This document shows positions 46,554-58,594 of a stretch of 64,000 nt of DNA, one piece after another. The notes below the pieces were generated by a model. That model was not told the DNA's origin. It did no database searches and was given only the letters and a program-made list of their open reading frames with translations. The stretch spans positions 5,236,501 through 5,300,500 of the forward strand of contig NC_030387.2 in NCBI RefSeq assembly GCF_001625215.2, given 5' to 3'. The DNA is from Daucus carota subsp. sativus (taxonomy: Eukaryota; Streptophyta; Magnoliopsida; Apiales; Apiaceae). A program made the translations under genes and the position numbers. The first letter of the stretch is position 1, and every line of letters starts with the position of its first letter.

Positions 46554-47618
46554 TATAATTATAATGTACAGAGAGACAGAGCTTGGCAATTACAGTGGCT
46601 AGTAGCAGAAAGAGAAAATGGATGTAGACAGTGGGAGTCGGATTAGATAGGTTGAAAATTAGTGTTAAAAATGTGGCGTGTTCAAAGGCGAGACTTCCTG
46701 ATGATGTGTGGGCAAGAATGTGTTTCTACATGCACAACAATAAGAATTATAAGGTCCACCCACCATTTGGAAAATTATTGTTTTTACACTTGTATATTTG
46801 TAAATTAATCTAGGGACACAGATGAGTTATCTAGATTTAGTATCCAAATCATGATATATTAGTAAAAATAAAAATGATCATAACCCGGTTAAGATGCATT
46901 TTGTTTTATGATTTGCTGTGTTATTTCAAGTGCTGAATACATGCACCACCAGATGATCAACTTTGTTCCAATTTAACCAAATTATTTAGCACCAACAGAT
47001 CATCTACTATGATCCATTTTCACACATCATTGAACATGTTCCGTTGTCTAAAATGGGCTAACAACTTCAGATTGGTAACCATCTTGTTGTTAAGAATGAG
47101 ATGGAGGGTCACTAAGATTGATCAGCAGTCTTTTTCATTTGTAAGAAACCATCACCCGCTGATCCTAACAAGTGATATGAACAGACTAAGGTTTAAAAGT
47201 ACTGATACGATGTTCCACTTTCACAAATACTGCTGAGAACATTATTCTCGGCATCCTGTTCCTCGTGTTTGTGAACAGTCTACTTAACGAAAGGGCCCAA
47301 ATTAGGAATAAAATTTATGAAAGCTTAATTATTTGATCATAAAATATAGAGTTAAATAAAATATAGAGTTATTTTTGTAAAAGAACATTTTAATGTATAT
47401 ATTTTAGGAAATTGCATTCCGCATCTTATTATTATTTTTTGCGGTTCAATATATATCGTTTTCGCCAAAAGTTAATGTGCCTTTAGAAAATTAAGAACAA
47501 TTGAGACATAAAAAAAATTAAAGTATTAACCCACTTTAAAACTTTATTATCTTCTGATTATGAAGATGCCTCTTGATGAGTTACTAGCTATCAAGAGAAT
47601 ATAGGATCATGTGCAATC
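46554..47618. other. 5' flank of the 5-phosphatase and intergenic DNA
   Basis: No gene recognised. The first few hundred bases should hold the promoter of the minus-strand 5-phosphatase; no clear TATA box was identified. Confidence 0.45.
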
Positions 47619-47753
47619 ATGAATACCAGGGACGGATTTAGACCGGGGTAAGTGGGGTACTTACCCCCAGTAGGTTTTCTAGAGTTAATTAGTTTCTGTT
47701 ATAAAAAATTGCCAGGTGATAGGCTTGCCCCCATGGTTAGAGCATCAGTATGT

Positions 47754-47823
47754 CCTGGAAGTAGCCGGAGCTCATCCCAGGCTCCGATCCTGGAAGTAGC
47801 CGGAGCTCATCCCAGGCTCCGAG
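47754..47823. repeat. Two-copy 35-bp tandem repeat inside the hAT element
   Basis: CCTGGAAGTAGCCGGAGCTC and the following 15 bases occur twice in exact tandem. Confidence 0.9.
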
Positions 47824-47916
47824 CTACTTGTAGCAGCCAACAAACCAGAAGCAGTAAACATTGCTCCTGCCCTCCCCGCTTTATTCTCTTTTTACAAACA
47901 AAACAAACCTCCCTGC

Positions 47917-48009
47917 TTTAATCTTTGCCTCCCATGAGTTTGAATTCTTTAATCTTTGCCTCCCATGAGTTTGAATTCTTTAATCTTTGCGCCCCATGAG
48001 TTTGAATTC
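47917..48009. repeat. Three-copy 31-bp tandem repeat inside the hAT element
   Basis: Units TTTAATCTTTGCCTCCCATG plus GAGTTTGAATTC-type ends repeat with a 31-bp period; the third carries GCGCCCC instead of GCCTCCC. Confidence 0.9.
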
Positions 48010-48130
48010 CTGGAGACGTCCCTGATGAATACCATGTGTTTTACCATATATCGTCATCATTTTACTATACTATTTAAAATTAAGTCCTAACATATTTTTA
48101 GTAATCAACCGAAGCTAAGTACATCTAACT

Positions 48131-49283
48131 AAGGCTGATTATTCGATAAAAACCGAACCGAATTACCGAATACCAAAATAACCGAAATACCGAATAAGCT
48201 CCAAAACCATAACCGAATAATGAACCGAATTTAATTTGATTATTTGAACCGAATTTTTTATTTCGGTCAAAACCGAATACCGAAATAAAAAACCGAAATT
48301 TTGTAGCAGTAAACAAAAATCAAAGAAATAAAGAAGAAATTCACAAAATAATGAAGAAAAACATCACATCATTTAAAGTTAGTTTAGTACTACATCAATA
48401 ACATCATATATATCCCGGATTTGAGTTTTTTGGAACTTCCCCTTTCTGAAGGAGCGAACTTAATTACAGCAATTTACACACAGAAGGACACCTAGCAAGA
48501 TCAATTTTAGCATGATATCATAAAGAGGGAACAAAATACAGTGGAGGAGTAATTAAGAGGGACGTAGCTACCTTTTGGATGATATATAGATGGAGCTCTC
48601 CTCTATATAATATAAAATATTAAGCTTTTAGGAAGTTAATACATTACTAAGAGTTTGAACTCCAATAATGCTCTCTGTACACACTCCTAACACTATATTT
48701 TATTATTACTTAAACTCCACTATGACAAAAGTTCAAGGTCACATGAGTGAGAGTGAATATTAAATTATAAAAAACAAGTTAAGCCATGTAGTGGCTCTTA
48801 AAAGAGAGGAGAGAGAAGGGGCTCCTAGTATTTTTAGGAGCTACTAAGAGCCTATTGGAGCTCCATTTTTTCTTATCCTCCTTATTTTTGGTTTTAAGAG
48901 CCAATTTAAGAGGCTATTGGAGATGGTGTTAGAATGTTGTTTGTTTCCTAGCTTAACCAATTGAACACTTACCAGAGATGTTCATCAGCATTCTTTAAAG
49001 GATAGAACCTAGACTTCCCTCTTTAAAGGAGCAAACTCGAGAAAAGTAAGAGAATAAAAACACACATATAAGATATTAAGATATATTAAAAAGTAAACTT
49101 TTATGTATATAATAAAATATATATTTTTTATTTTAAATATTTTGGTTATTCGGTTTTTTTCGATTAACTCGGTAAAAAAACCGAAATACCGAAATAGCCA
49201 GTAAACCATAACCGAATTAAAAATCGAAATATTTCGGTAATTTCGGTTCGGTATTCGGTTAACCGAACCGAATGCTCAGCCCT
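48131..49283. mobile_element. Non-autonomous transposon, 1153 bp, 10-bp target duplication
   Basis: Starts AAGGCTGATTATTCG and ends CGAATGCTCAGCCCT, imperfect inverted repeats, flanked by the exact 10-bp repeat ACATCTAACT (48121-48130 and 49284-49293). Both subterminal regions are packed with ACCGAA/TTCGGT motifs. A 9-10 bp duplication favours a Mutator-like origin, though subterminal TTCGGT-rich elements also occur among hATs. The interior contains unrelated AT-rich DNA with smaller MITE pieces (for example 48840-48930). Confidence 0.75.
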
Positions 49284-49293
49284 ACATCTAACT

Positions 49294-50255
49294 TGGGGGT
49301 CATTTGAAAAATTTGAATGGGTTACATATGATTGATTAATATATTTGAACAATTTGAATTAATAAAATATCTGAATGATGAACAATAAATATTGTTTGGC
49401 ATATAAATTTTAATAGTGTCCGAATGATGTTTTTTTTCATAAATTTGTTATTTAAATAGATAAATTTGTTTGAACTCATCATAAATGTACTTCAATTGTT
49501 TTTTAAGGGGTCCTTCAACTATTATTATTATTATGCTATTATATAGATATGATAATTATTAGATAAATTTTAAGAAATTTTTTTATAAAAAGACTTTATC
49601 AAATATATTAATAAATAATGAAAAATAATTTAATGACTTCATTGCAAATTATATATAAGAAATAGTTAATTCATGAATTATTGAAAAAGTTCACTATAGT
49701 ATACACTGCCCCAAAAGTAGCTGGTTATAGATTTCAGAAACAGCTGAACTGGTAATTCAGGCTCAGCGGTATATGATTCGCTCTGAAATGAATAGCCTGA
49801 ATTAGAAATGTTAAGCTATTTAAGCATTCATCGAGACCAAAACAAATGGGCCCTTAGTATCATCATGTTTCACTATCAATCTCATAAAAATATTATTTTT
49901 TATATTTCAGTTTTAAATATAAAAATATGAAACAATTATTTGATTTTTATAAAATTTTATTAACCAACACAACAATTTTTAACAATGTTCTCAGCCGGAC
50001 GGATGTGGAAAATGGGGTAGTTTACGGTGGATTTTCTCAGAACTGCATAGCTAGCAATATTGGGTCAACGACCCAATGGAAACTCTTTTTCTAGCTTTTT
50101 CGTTGCCAGCTTCTGTCGTTATACTACCACTATCGGGTCCCTTGCCAAAAAGCCAGCACCCACAAATTAACACACCCATATCTATACCAACAAGCTAAAT
50201 TCAGGTTTGCGCGTTTGCAACAAGAAAATTTTAATAGGCATTACTGTTAACATAA
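49294..50255. other. AT-rich intergenic DNA
   Basis: No gene recognised; no bounded element apart from the Stowaway that follows. Confidence 0.5.
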
Positions 50256-50257
50256 TA

Positions 50258-50507
50258 CTCCCTCCGTCCCCCTGAGTTGTATACATTGGGGGACGGGACG
50301 CGGCACGGACTTTAATGCTCCTGTTTTATATAGTTCTATAACTTATTTTTAAGATTTTTCTTTTCTGAATAAAAGTTTGAATGTTATATTTTTATTCAGA
50401 AAAATAAAATTTTAAAAATAAGTTATAGAACTATATTTTACAAGAGCATTGAAGTGCGTGTCGAGCAGTGAAAAAGAAACGTATAGAATTAAATGGGACA
50501 GAGGGAG
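50258..50507. mobile_element. Stowaway-type MITE, 250 bp
   Basis: CTCCCTCCGTCCCC at the left and GGGACAGAGGGAG at the right, each next to TA (50256-50257, 50508-50509). The halves are largely self-complementary. Confidence 0.9.
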
Positions 50508-50509
50508 TA

Positions 50510-52612
50510 AGTGTCAAACATCAAGTTAGAATCCATACACAAAACTTCTAGTTATTGATAGTGTTCTTCGTGGAAAATTACGCATGGAACCAAAATATAA
50601 CACAGCTGGAAGTAAAGTAGCTAAAAAAAATTACTCTCTTCGTCCTATAATACATTTCCTGTTTCATTTTATTACGCTGATCAACACACACTTTTGATCG
50701 TTAATATTTTTAATTTTGTGTTAGTATTAAATATAAAACTTCACCGTATTAAAGTACTCGTAAATACGAATTCAACAATATCACTCGTGAATATATTTAA
50801 TCTTATAAATTAGGCATAAATTAATAATTTATCTCATGAACAGTCCCGACATATTAAACGACAGAAATAACTACCAGGAAGCATCCAATTATGTCAAGCG
50901 TTCACATTATTTGTTCCTCGACAAGTTTGTCCGTGTTACGTGTATTGACCTAACCATACGCTGACCAAGTCAATGCAAAACTTATTTGTTTGGCTTCGGC
51001 TATTCGGGATTTTGCCAATGACGGTATTAATATTATAAAATATTGATTTCGAAAAAAATTAATCAATATCAGAGACAATTATATTTTTTCTTACAAGTTT
51101 TTATGGCAATCAGCGAAGTACCTACATTAACAGTTAGCAAAGAACAAAACTCAACAAATAAATAAATAATCGTTTAAGTGATTCTTTCGAACCAAATAAT
51201 AAAATTTTATTATGGTCGTAAGTGATTGTCTCTTAGCTCTCAACTATTCGCTACTTTATTCGGCTGGGATATTCCATACATTTAAGTTCTATGTGAAATT
51301 ATGGTCGCAAAACCAAGTCACTGGTATTTGGTTTAAAATCGGACTTATTCATCCTTATATTTATCTAATATATCTATCCATTAACAATAAGTGATTATAC
51401 AATTCCGATTTCGTGTTGCCCTGCCGCTAACAGAACAATTCTGATTTGGTTGGTCGTTTATGACTTCTGCCTAATCAAGTTTAGTCGTTAACCAAATCTC
51501 TACTATAATCCGGCTTAAGTTGACTTTATCCATCCAAAAATTATCTATGCATTTATAACGTGAGAATATTAAACATTATTTATAGAGCATTTCGTAACCA
51601 CGAAGCTTAAAATTAGTATTATCTTCATACTTACTGATCTCAAGTTAATATTTTAAAATAATTTTTCAGTCTCATCATATCAAAGATCATATATATATTA
51701 AGTTTTGATAATTGAATAATACTATCAGCACACAATTAAATTATAATATTTTGAGATATATACAAAACTCGCATCTATTTGAGATCGTAGCGATACTGCA
51801 AGAATCCATTTTTCATAATAGAAAATTGTTCATATTTTTAAGATATTTGTTGTTCCAGATGTAACTGATAGTCGATGTTATTATTTTTATATCTTTTTAT
51901 AGACCTTGGGAATAATTTTTTGGTTGTGCAAACAACGGATGTAAGTTGATAATATTTTTTAGACTAAAAAATTTGAAGATTCTATATGACCATCTGAAAA
52001 CAAAATGAATTTGCTTAACTCGTTCGTTATTAAACAATCAATAGTTCAAAAATTTGTCCCATTTGAATTTTTGTATTTATTTTGTTAGCTCCCTCCCTCT
52101 CATCAGATTCTTTACTGTTTTCTTATTTGGACGTCCCACTCATTTTTTTACATTACTGAACATTCCTAAAATAGTTATGGATCCCATCATTTTACCATTT
52201 TTCTTTCTCTTTCGCACTACTTTTACTTCACTGTCTTTGTTTATATATTAAAAACCAATGGATCCACTTTTCTTTCATTTCCTAACCTTTGTGTCCAAAA
52301 TGGTAAATAATTAGTGTGTCCTAATGATATTATTTGTTCCTCAAAAACACATAGTTTTTTGAAATGACACCGTGAAACAAGTATACTTGATAAAATCAAT
52401 CTTTTCCTTCCATGGTGGCATGATAGTAACAGTTGAAAGGAATATATGAATGTGCATCATTCAATGGTTACAATAAAAAAATTAATCAAATCATTCAGCA
52501 CAAACAGTAGTTGAAGGAAACTACAAAAAGAACCTACCAACCCAAAGAAGGGTTGTTCAACAAGTCTTGAGTTTGAGTCTGAGTCTGGAACAGAGGAAGC
52601 AATTCGGGAGAA
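50510..52612. other. Intergenic DNA upstream of the small gene at 52613
   Basis: AT-rich, no recognisable gene. Around 52087-52250 a stretch beginning CTCCCTCCCTCTCATCAG resembles a decayed MITE end. The last few hundred bases should include the promoter of the downstream small gene. Confidence 0.45.
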
Positions 52613-52951
52613 ATGGAAGGGCTGATCCCGAAGATATTCAAGAGCTTGAAGAAGAGCAAGACTCTAAGGCCTCAACAAAATCCTCAGAAATCTCCTATCC
52701 ATAATATACAAGACTTCTATCCTGACGGTTATAACCTCAAGTATGACATTCCAGCTCTGCAGCAGCAGCAGCAGCAAATGGTTGATGGTTTGAGTGCAGA
52801 AAGCACGTTTAGGCCACGACGACAGAAGTCGTTCAGCAACGCTCATTATGTCGATGGAAGGTATTCTTCGGAAGAGGCTAGAGATTCGTCTAAGCAAATT
52901 GTTCGATTTACAAGTCATAGAAGGATGTTTTCATGTATCACTGGTGCCTAA
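52613..52951 (+). CDS. Small basic plant protein of unknown function (112 aa)
   Basis: Single-exon frame of 112 residues, Lys/Arg/Ser-rich with a seven-Gln run from a CAG tract at residues 50-56. It begins MEGLIPKIFKSLKK and ends SHRRMFSCITGA. The combination of an MEGLIP-type start and a C-terminal MxSCITG-like end recalls a small, uncharacterised angiosperm family, but I cannot name a function or domain. There is no signal peptide or membrane segment. The surrounding sequence has a purine-rich leader and stop-rich flanks, consistent with a genuine short gene. Confidence 0.6.
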   Translation: MEGLIPKIFKSLKKSKTLRPQQNPQKSPIHNIQDFYPDGYNLKYDIPALQQQQQQMVDGLSAESTFRPRRQKSFSNAHYVDGRYSSEEARDSSKQIVRFTSHRRMFSCITGA

Positions 52952-53960
52952 AACCAAATATTTTCCGCTGAATTTATGTTACTTGTTTCATCCGCCTTTT
53001 TTGTATTAAGTTGCAGGATTGTCGGGAAATATGATTCTCTGTTCATTTTTATGATTATTTTGCTCTCGAAAGTTGATGTCAGATAATTGTACATGACGTA
53101 TAACAGAAAATTTTCAGGCCAGCATTAGTTCTGCAGATAGATCAATTGGAGCTTGGCCGTGATCCCTAATGAAGGCGATTGAATAAATGCGAAATTCAAA
53201 GTGAAAAACATCTAGAAATGCTTGTGTTGAATAAGTTTAAGGTTTCTGTAGAGTCTGCAGCTCTGATGTCATGATTTGGAAAAATTCTGAGTTCTTTTTA
53301 TTAGTCACGACATATTTGTTTGTTGTTTCTCTTTGGTTTGATGTGTTGTATCTGGGTCAAATTGTTTAGGTATGTTACTTTAGTTGCCAATTGCAAGTTT
53401 TTGAGGTCATGCTTTTCCAGCCAGCCTTTGTTTTTACCTAACTTCAAAACAGACTGCAATTAACTTATTAGTGTAAAAACTAGTATTCCTGAATACACAC
53501 AGAGCCACTAAATCATAATAGGATTTTATACGCTTCTGTTAAAATATAGCACAAGATCCATTTGGATCTTACTCTAACACGACTCTCCTCACCCTAGTAT
53601 TCATAAGATCCAACCTTAAGATTTTAGATAAACTCGTTCTCAACAAATTCAAACCTTCGTTACATATTTCTACTAAAATTACCATTCTCTACGCATACGG
53701 AGAGCCTGGCTCAATTTTGCTTCATGTGCCGTTCCAGGTATTTAACTACTTATTATATTAAGGTTGTATAGATCATGTTTGAGAAAGTGTATCATTTATT
53801 TATTTCATTATGCACAACCTTTAGAATCATCTCCTTCTATAAGGATCTGCTACATTTACTATTTATTTTAAAATTTATCAATCACATGTAGACATTAATG
53901 CCTTATGTTTGTATCCCTGTAAGTTATATGGTGGTGATCCCAACTGGGGTCATTTATGAC
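52952..53960. other. 3' flank of the small gene and intergenic DNA
   Basis: No recognisable gene; ordinary AT-rich sequence. Confidence 0.45.
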
Positions 53961-53966
53961 TTATTA

Positions 53967-54261
53967 GAGCATCTCCAAGGGAACAAAACCCTTAGCTAAA
54001 TTGTCTACATGGCATTTAGATGGCATCTAGGTGTCAATTTTTAAAGAATATGTAAAAGTTTTGGACTCCAACCATATTCCCCTTGGGAAAAATTATAGAT
54101 AATCATATTTTGATCGGCTATATTTGCTGAACCAACAAACCTCTTAGGTATAATTTTAGCTATCATATTATACATACCCTTCTCCTTAGGTAAAAATTTA
54201 CATAATCATTATTTTATTATATTTTAGCTAACAGGTTTGGTTATCACCCTTGGAGATGCTC
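53967..54261. mobile_element. Tourist-type MITE, 295 bp, TTA target duplication
   Basis: Perfect terminal inverted repeats GAGCATCTCCAAGGG...CCCTTGGAGATGCTC, flanked by TTA on both sides (53964-53966 and 54262-54264), as expected for PIF/Harbinger-mobilised elements. Confidence 0.93.
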
Positions 54262-54264
54262 TTA

Positions 54265-56380
54265 TGGGGTGTTTGGCCAATAGCATTTCGAAAAACTAAC
54301 TAAGTATTATTTTTCCAGATTAAATAAGAATTTTTTTTGAGAATAGATCGACTTCCCTGGATGTCTGAACCTATTTTTCCAAAATACTCTTGGCTAACCA
54401 GGCTCAATATATTTTTTCTGATCACTGACGAAGGTGGTCCCTCACAAGTGATTGTTGTCAATAATATATACGTGCTTTTTTTATCACGGAAAGAAGAACA
54501 GTGGTTGTCTAAATCGCGGATAGAGTGATGAGCCCTCTCAAAGCACATAAAAAATCTAAGGTTAATGTTTTTCTGCTGTAAGAAATAGTCCATAGATTGG
54601 TACAACAATCACTTACCAAGGACCCGGACCCGATGAACAAAAGAGAGTAAAGAGAAAATTAATAACACGCCTAGTTTCATCTCTGAAACACAATGCATAA
54701 GTTAAAATTTTAAGCCTGCAATTTATTTTTTCTTATATGTTTCAGTTAACTAGTTGAACAGTTTTCTGAATACTACAAGTTAGGAAAACTGATAACATGA
54801 TATTAGAGCTCGGATTAGGATATGTCTCATATTCTAACAGTCGTATTACTAATACCGTCAAATTTATTGTTTAATTTGGACATCTAAGGTTGATTATCTG
54901 ATCAAGATTCAGTTCATGTGATTTTGCTATCATCTAAATGATCGTGTTATTCAGAATTTCACATCTGATCACCGTTTTCCATGAGGCTGAATTCAGGACT
55001 TAAACAAACTTACTTTTATAAGAGAACAAAAGAAGGCAAACTATACACCAAAATTTCACTTTATAAGAAAGTTCTTTTGCTTTTAAAATTGACTTTTTTT
55101 TAATAATTGGTAAGAATGGTCGATTTTCCCCACTTCAAAACTAAAACTGATATATAAAAATACATCAGTTTTGGTTGTTTTGTTAAAGTGTAAAAAAAAC
55201 TGATAAATAAAAATGAGTAACAATCACAAATGTATTTACCATCTGTTTCATTATATTCACATGTACACAAAACTTCTACATTAATCAACTAACCAACCAG
55301 AAAAAAAGACTTCCTTGATAGCAGAAAACCAAGACATCTTAAAAATATCAAGGAAAGCAGCCAAGTGCTAAAACATCACAAATTAAGTGATTTCTGCTAG
55401 ATCATTAGAAGCAGCAGATCTCAAGTGGATCACTAGATCCAAGTAATGGAAACAAGTTAAGCGGATGGTTGAATATGGATAGATGAACGTGTTTGCTGAT
55501 GATCATCTAACCATAATTCCTACAGGCAGCTTCAAACACGAAAACCCGAAAAAATGTTTAGATGACCATCAACAAACAAATCCATATATGCAAAATATTA
55601 TGCCTCCTGTAAAGAAAAGAGTCTGGGCAAAAAAGCCTTCAGAAGCATAGTCTGCAATGTGAGTATATATTTGAGGATATTTTTACAAGATAAGCATATT
55701 CTCAAGAATAAACCTTTAATCTAGCTGGCTATTGGTGACAAATGAAAGAGTGTTAACTACAACTTCTGACAAATTGCCTCATATACATACTTATCCAGGG
55801 AAAGTGACAGGTAGGAAAGGACTGTTGTGAACTATTATTTGATTCAGAATTCAAAATTCACTACCTGGTCTGATTAAGCACAGTAATTATAAACAAGAAC
55901 CTACTAATAATCTAATATAATCCATACAGATTAGTAAATTACAAGGAACATGTGCAGATTTACCTGAGAGTTTTAGCACAAGCTCTTAGTGATTACGAAG
56001 AAATCTATAATTTCGGTGATTTACCCTTGCTTGAGGTTGCAACCTTATCGCCGCTATCTCCAGAGTTTACAGGAAAAACAGGTCATCCTGAAAAGAATTA
56101 CTTAAGGATTCACACAGATATATGGGGGAAGGAGAATATTGGCACATACGCATATCTCTAATAGAAGCACTCACAATAGTGCCAATTTTTGTCATATGAT
56201 CAGAAAGAGATCTTCTTTATTTTCTGGAAATTCTGTGTATATAGTATCACGTACCAACTGCGTATACAACTCTTGAATTGTAATTCTTACGACATGTGTT
56301 TTGAACAAATGTATATGCTTAAACCATTTGGCGGGTAACAAACATGGGAAACCTTTGTTGGGGATCTTTGAGCTCCTTTG
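54265..56380. other. Intergenic DNA
   Basis: Only short open frames without recognisable domains. The plus frame 55952-56161 (69 residues) contains LRVLAQALSDYEEIYNFGDL, which looks protein-like but matches nothing I know; it may be a gene fragment. Confidence 0.4.
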
Positions 56381-56385
56381 CAACT

Positions 56386-56446
56386 CCAATAGGAAGGCAA
56401 CTTTCTTCTGATTGGAAACTCGAGAAGAAAGTTGCCTTCCTATTGG
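56386..56446. repeat. Perfect 24-bp inverted repeat with 13-nt loop
   Basis: CCAATAGGAAGGCAACTTTC plus TTCT (56386-56409) is exactly reverse-complemented at 56423-56446; the loop is GATTGGAAACTCG. A transcript from either strand would fold into a fully paired 24-bp hairpin. No target duplication or longer element ends were identified around it. Confidence 0.9.
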
Positions 56447-56449
56447 AAA

Positions 56450-58230
56450 AAAACTGCAGACTTAAATCACTAAGATGCATAGTATAATCCTTCACTCTAT
56501 TACATGGATCCATATATTTTTTTCTTTGGCAGAAGGAATAGCCTTATTAGGACATCCTGCAGTTGCTAAACAAGTTTGCTTTAATGCTCCATTTGCCATC
56601 ATTTTCGACACCTCACTAACCTTTCTATTGCTGGACAGCAAAAAATATATAAGATAATCGGCCCTGAGAAAACCCAATTTACATAAATTTTATCTGTAAG
56701 TTTACCTTTTTCTCATAAAATCTTCCTGCTTTCATGTGGATAAGCTCCAAAACTAGAGAAACTTAAAGAGCAGACACTAAATCAAAATCAAGAACAGCAT
56801 CAACAGCTGCTGACTTCATTTTCATACTGGCAAGAAACTGACAAGAAGAAAATAATTATACAGTTCATTTGCAGTTCCACATTCACCAATATATTAAATC
56901 TTTTCATTTTCATTTGGCCGTCATAGTCAAAGCTGCAAGTTATACTTGTAAATATCTCCGTTTCACGCTTTTGCTAGAATGTATTCTTCCTTCGTCGTCT
57001 TTTTATAAAATTCTATTTTAACATTCAGAAAAGTCCTGCATGAGTACCAACTACCATGTTGCGATCTTACAGAAAGCTATATCATTAATCCATGGAATTT
57101 CCCAGTCTATACATATATCAGGTAGCATATCATAAGAGAATCCCTCAACAACATAAATGTTGAGATTCACGTGACATTTTGTCTTAGAGAAAGAGACAAT
57201 AAATGGTGCATCTTGTTGCTACTTAGCAGATCAGTCCTGTGCTAATAATCATAAGTCGCTCTTATTGAAATATAAGAGATAAGGGTTCTCCAATGTGCAA
57301 GCTGATACATTGAAGAGAACACTGTCTAAAGAGGAGATGTGAAGACAATTAGAATGCACACGCGAAGGATGATGAATTCCCCAAAACTTGATTTAGGTAG
57401 CCGTCAGAAGTCAAAAATTTTGATCTTATTCGAACTATGAAAATTGAAATCACAAGGGATTAGGCAGTGGCGGTGCCACAAGGACACCTGGGGCTCGTGC
57501 CATGCAACTTTTAAAATAACAGTTATATTTTTGTGGGTCTCACATGTATTATTAATGCCCCCAGCTGAACTATGTGATTAGGGTTATGGTGTCCCTTTAT
57601 GTATTTGGTCCTGCTCCGCCCATGATTAGGGAGCATCAATATAATAATGTCAGCATCAATATGAGAATCAGTGTCTGATTTCCAAACGAAAAGGCCAGCA
57701 CGAGCGCCATGCGTTGTTAAAGGTTGTTCGGCTCTCCATGTTTACTCTCAAGGTTGACGTTGTCCATATATAGAATCCTCATTAAACACTTTTTGCATTC
57801 TTTTTCGGGTGTCGGTCATGGCTGTGGACCTTTTAGCCGGCCATAATTGTTTGACCATTAAATATCCGTGATTAGGATTATAATATTTTTTTTTAATATA
57901 TCTAATGCTTAAAAAGCGAGATCATATTTCTCATTTAGCTGTCAAAAAACGTAAAATATATTAAAGATGTATTATCTCAGAAAAAATACATAGATATGAA
58001 TCTATTTGTGTAAATAATATTGAGTTATATAAAAAGAAAAGATAATAAACATTTTTTAAACATTTTATTCTGTAATATAGTATGTAAATATAAGAAAAGT
58101 CAAATAAAACCTTACTTTTGTATAATATGTACAAACAAACACCTTTACCGTAAATAGCTTCTATTCTCTTTTTTACATCTGATTTTAGATATACTTGTTA
58201 ACTTATAAACTCCGGTCCATACTATAAAAA
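56450..58230. other. Intergenic DNA
   Basis: No recognisable gene apart from the hAT-like insert at 57465-57623. Confidence 0.45.
57465..57623. mobile_element. Small hAT-like MITE, 159 bp
   Basis: Ends CAGTGGCGGTGCCAC and CTGCTCCGCCCAT are near-inverse. GATTAGG flanks both sides (57458-57464 and 57624-57630), compatible with a 7-8 bp hAT target duplication. Confidence 0.65.
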
Positions 58231-58233
58231 GAA

Positions 58234-58478
58234 GGGTTTTGGTCCCTGACAACTGATTGTCAAGAATGCTTTATCTAACACAGCTCCATTACTATCAGAT
58301 CTGTATTTCAAGGGTCTGGATTGAAATTTGTTTTTTTAAGTATCCGCTATAATGTCCTATCCGCGGAAAATTATAACGGATACTTAAAAAAATGAAGTTT
58401 TAACCTAGACCCTTGAAATATAGATCCGATGTCTCTGGAAGTGTGTGTTAAATAGCATGTCCCTGACAACCATGACCC
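58234..58478. mobile_element. Foldback/Mutator-like MITE, 245 bp, 9-bp target duplication
   Basis: Nearly the whole element is an inverted repeat around a centre near 58356 (for example TTTCAAGGGTCT against AGACCCTTGAAA, and AAGTATCCG against CGGATACTT). The flanks are the exact 9-bp repeat TAAAAAGAA (58225-58233 and 58479-58487). Ends are GGGTTTTGGT and CATGACCC. Confidence 0.8.
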
Positions 58479-58498
58479 TAAAAAGAAATGGGAAAAAG

Positions 58499-58594
58499 CA
58501 TACGTGAATTTTTTTTTTTTTTTTTTTGAAAATGAGAATAAATCTCAACGAGAATCGGCAATTCACGGTGATAATTCTTTCATACGTGAATTTT
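58499..58594 (-). mobile_element. 5'-truncated SINE-like insertion with 14-bp target duplication
   Basis: CATACGTGAATTTT occurs at 58499-58512 and 58581-58594. Between them lie a T run and GAAAATGAGAATAAATCTCA...GGTGATAATTCTTT, that is, on the minus strand, a body of about 52 nt with a poly(A) tail. The body matches 15893-15985. Confidence 0.75.

Larger units (their letters stand above)
47627..48024. mobile_element. Non-autonomous hAT element, 398 bp, 8-bp target duplication
   Basis: Terminal inverted repeats CAGGGACG...CGTCCCTG are flanked by the perfect 8-bp duplication ATGAATAC (47619-47626 and 48025-48032), the signature of hAT insertion. Inside are a 35-bp tandem duplication (47754-47823) and three copies of a 31-bp unit (47917-48009). 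There is no transposase gene. Confidence 0.9.
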
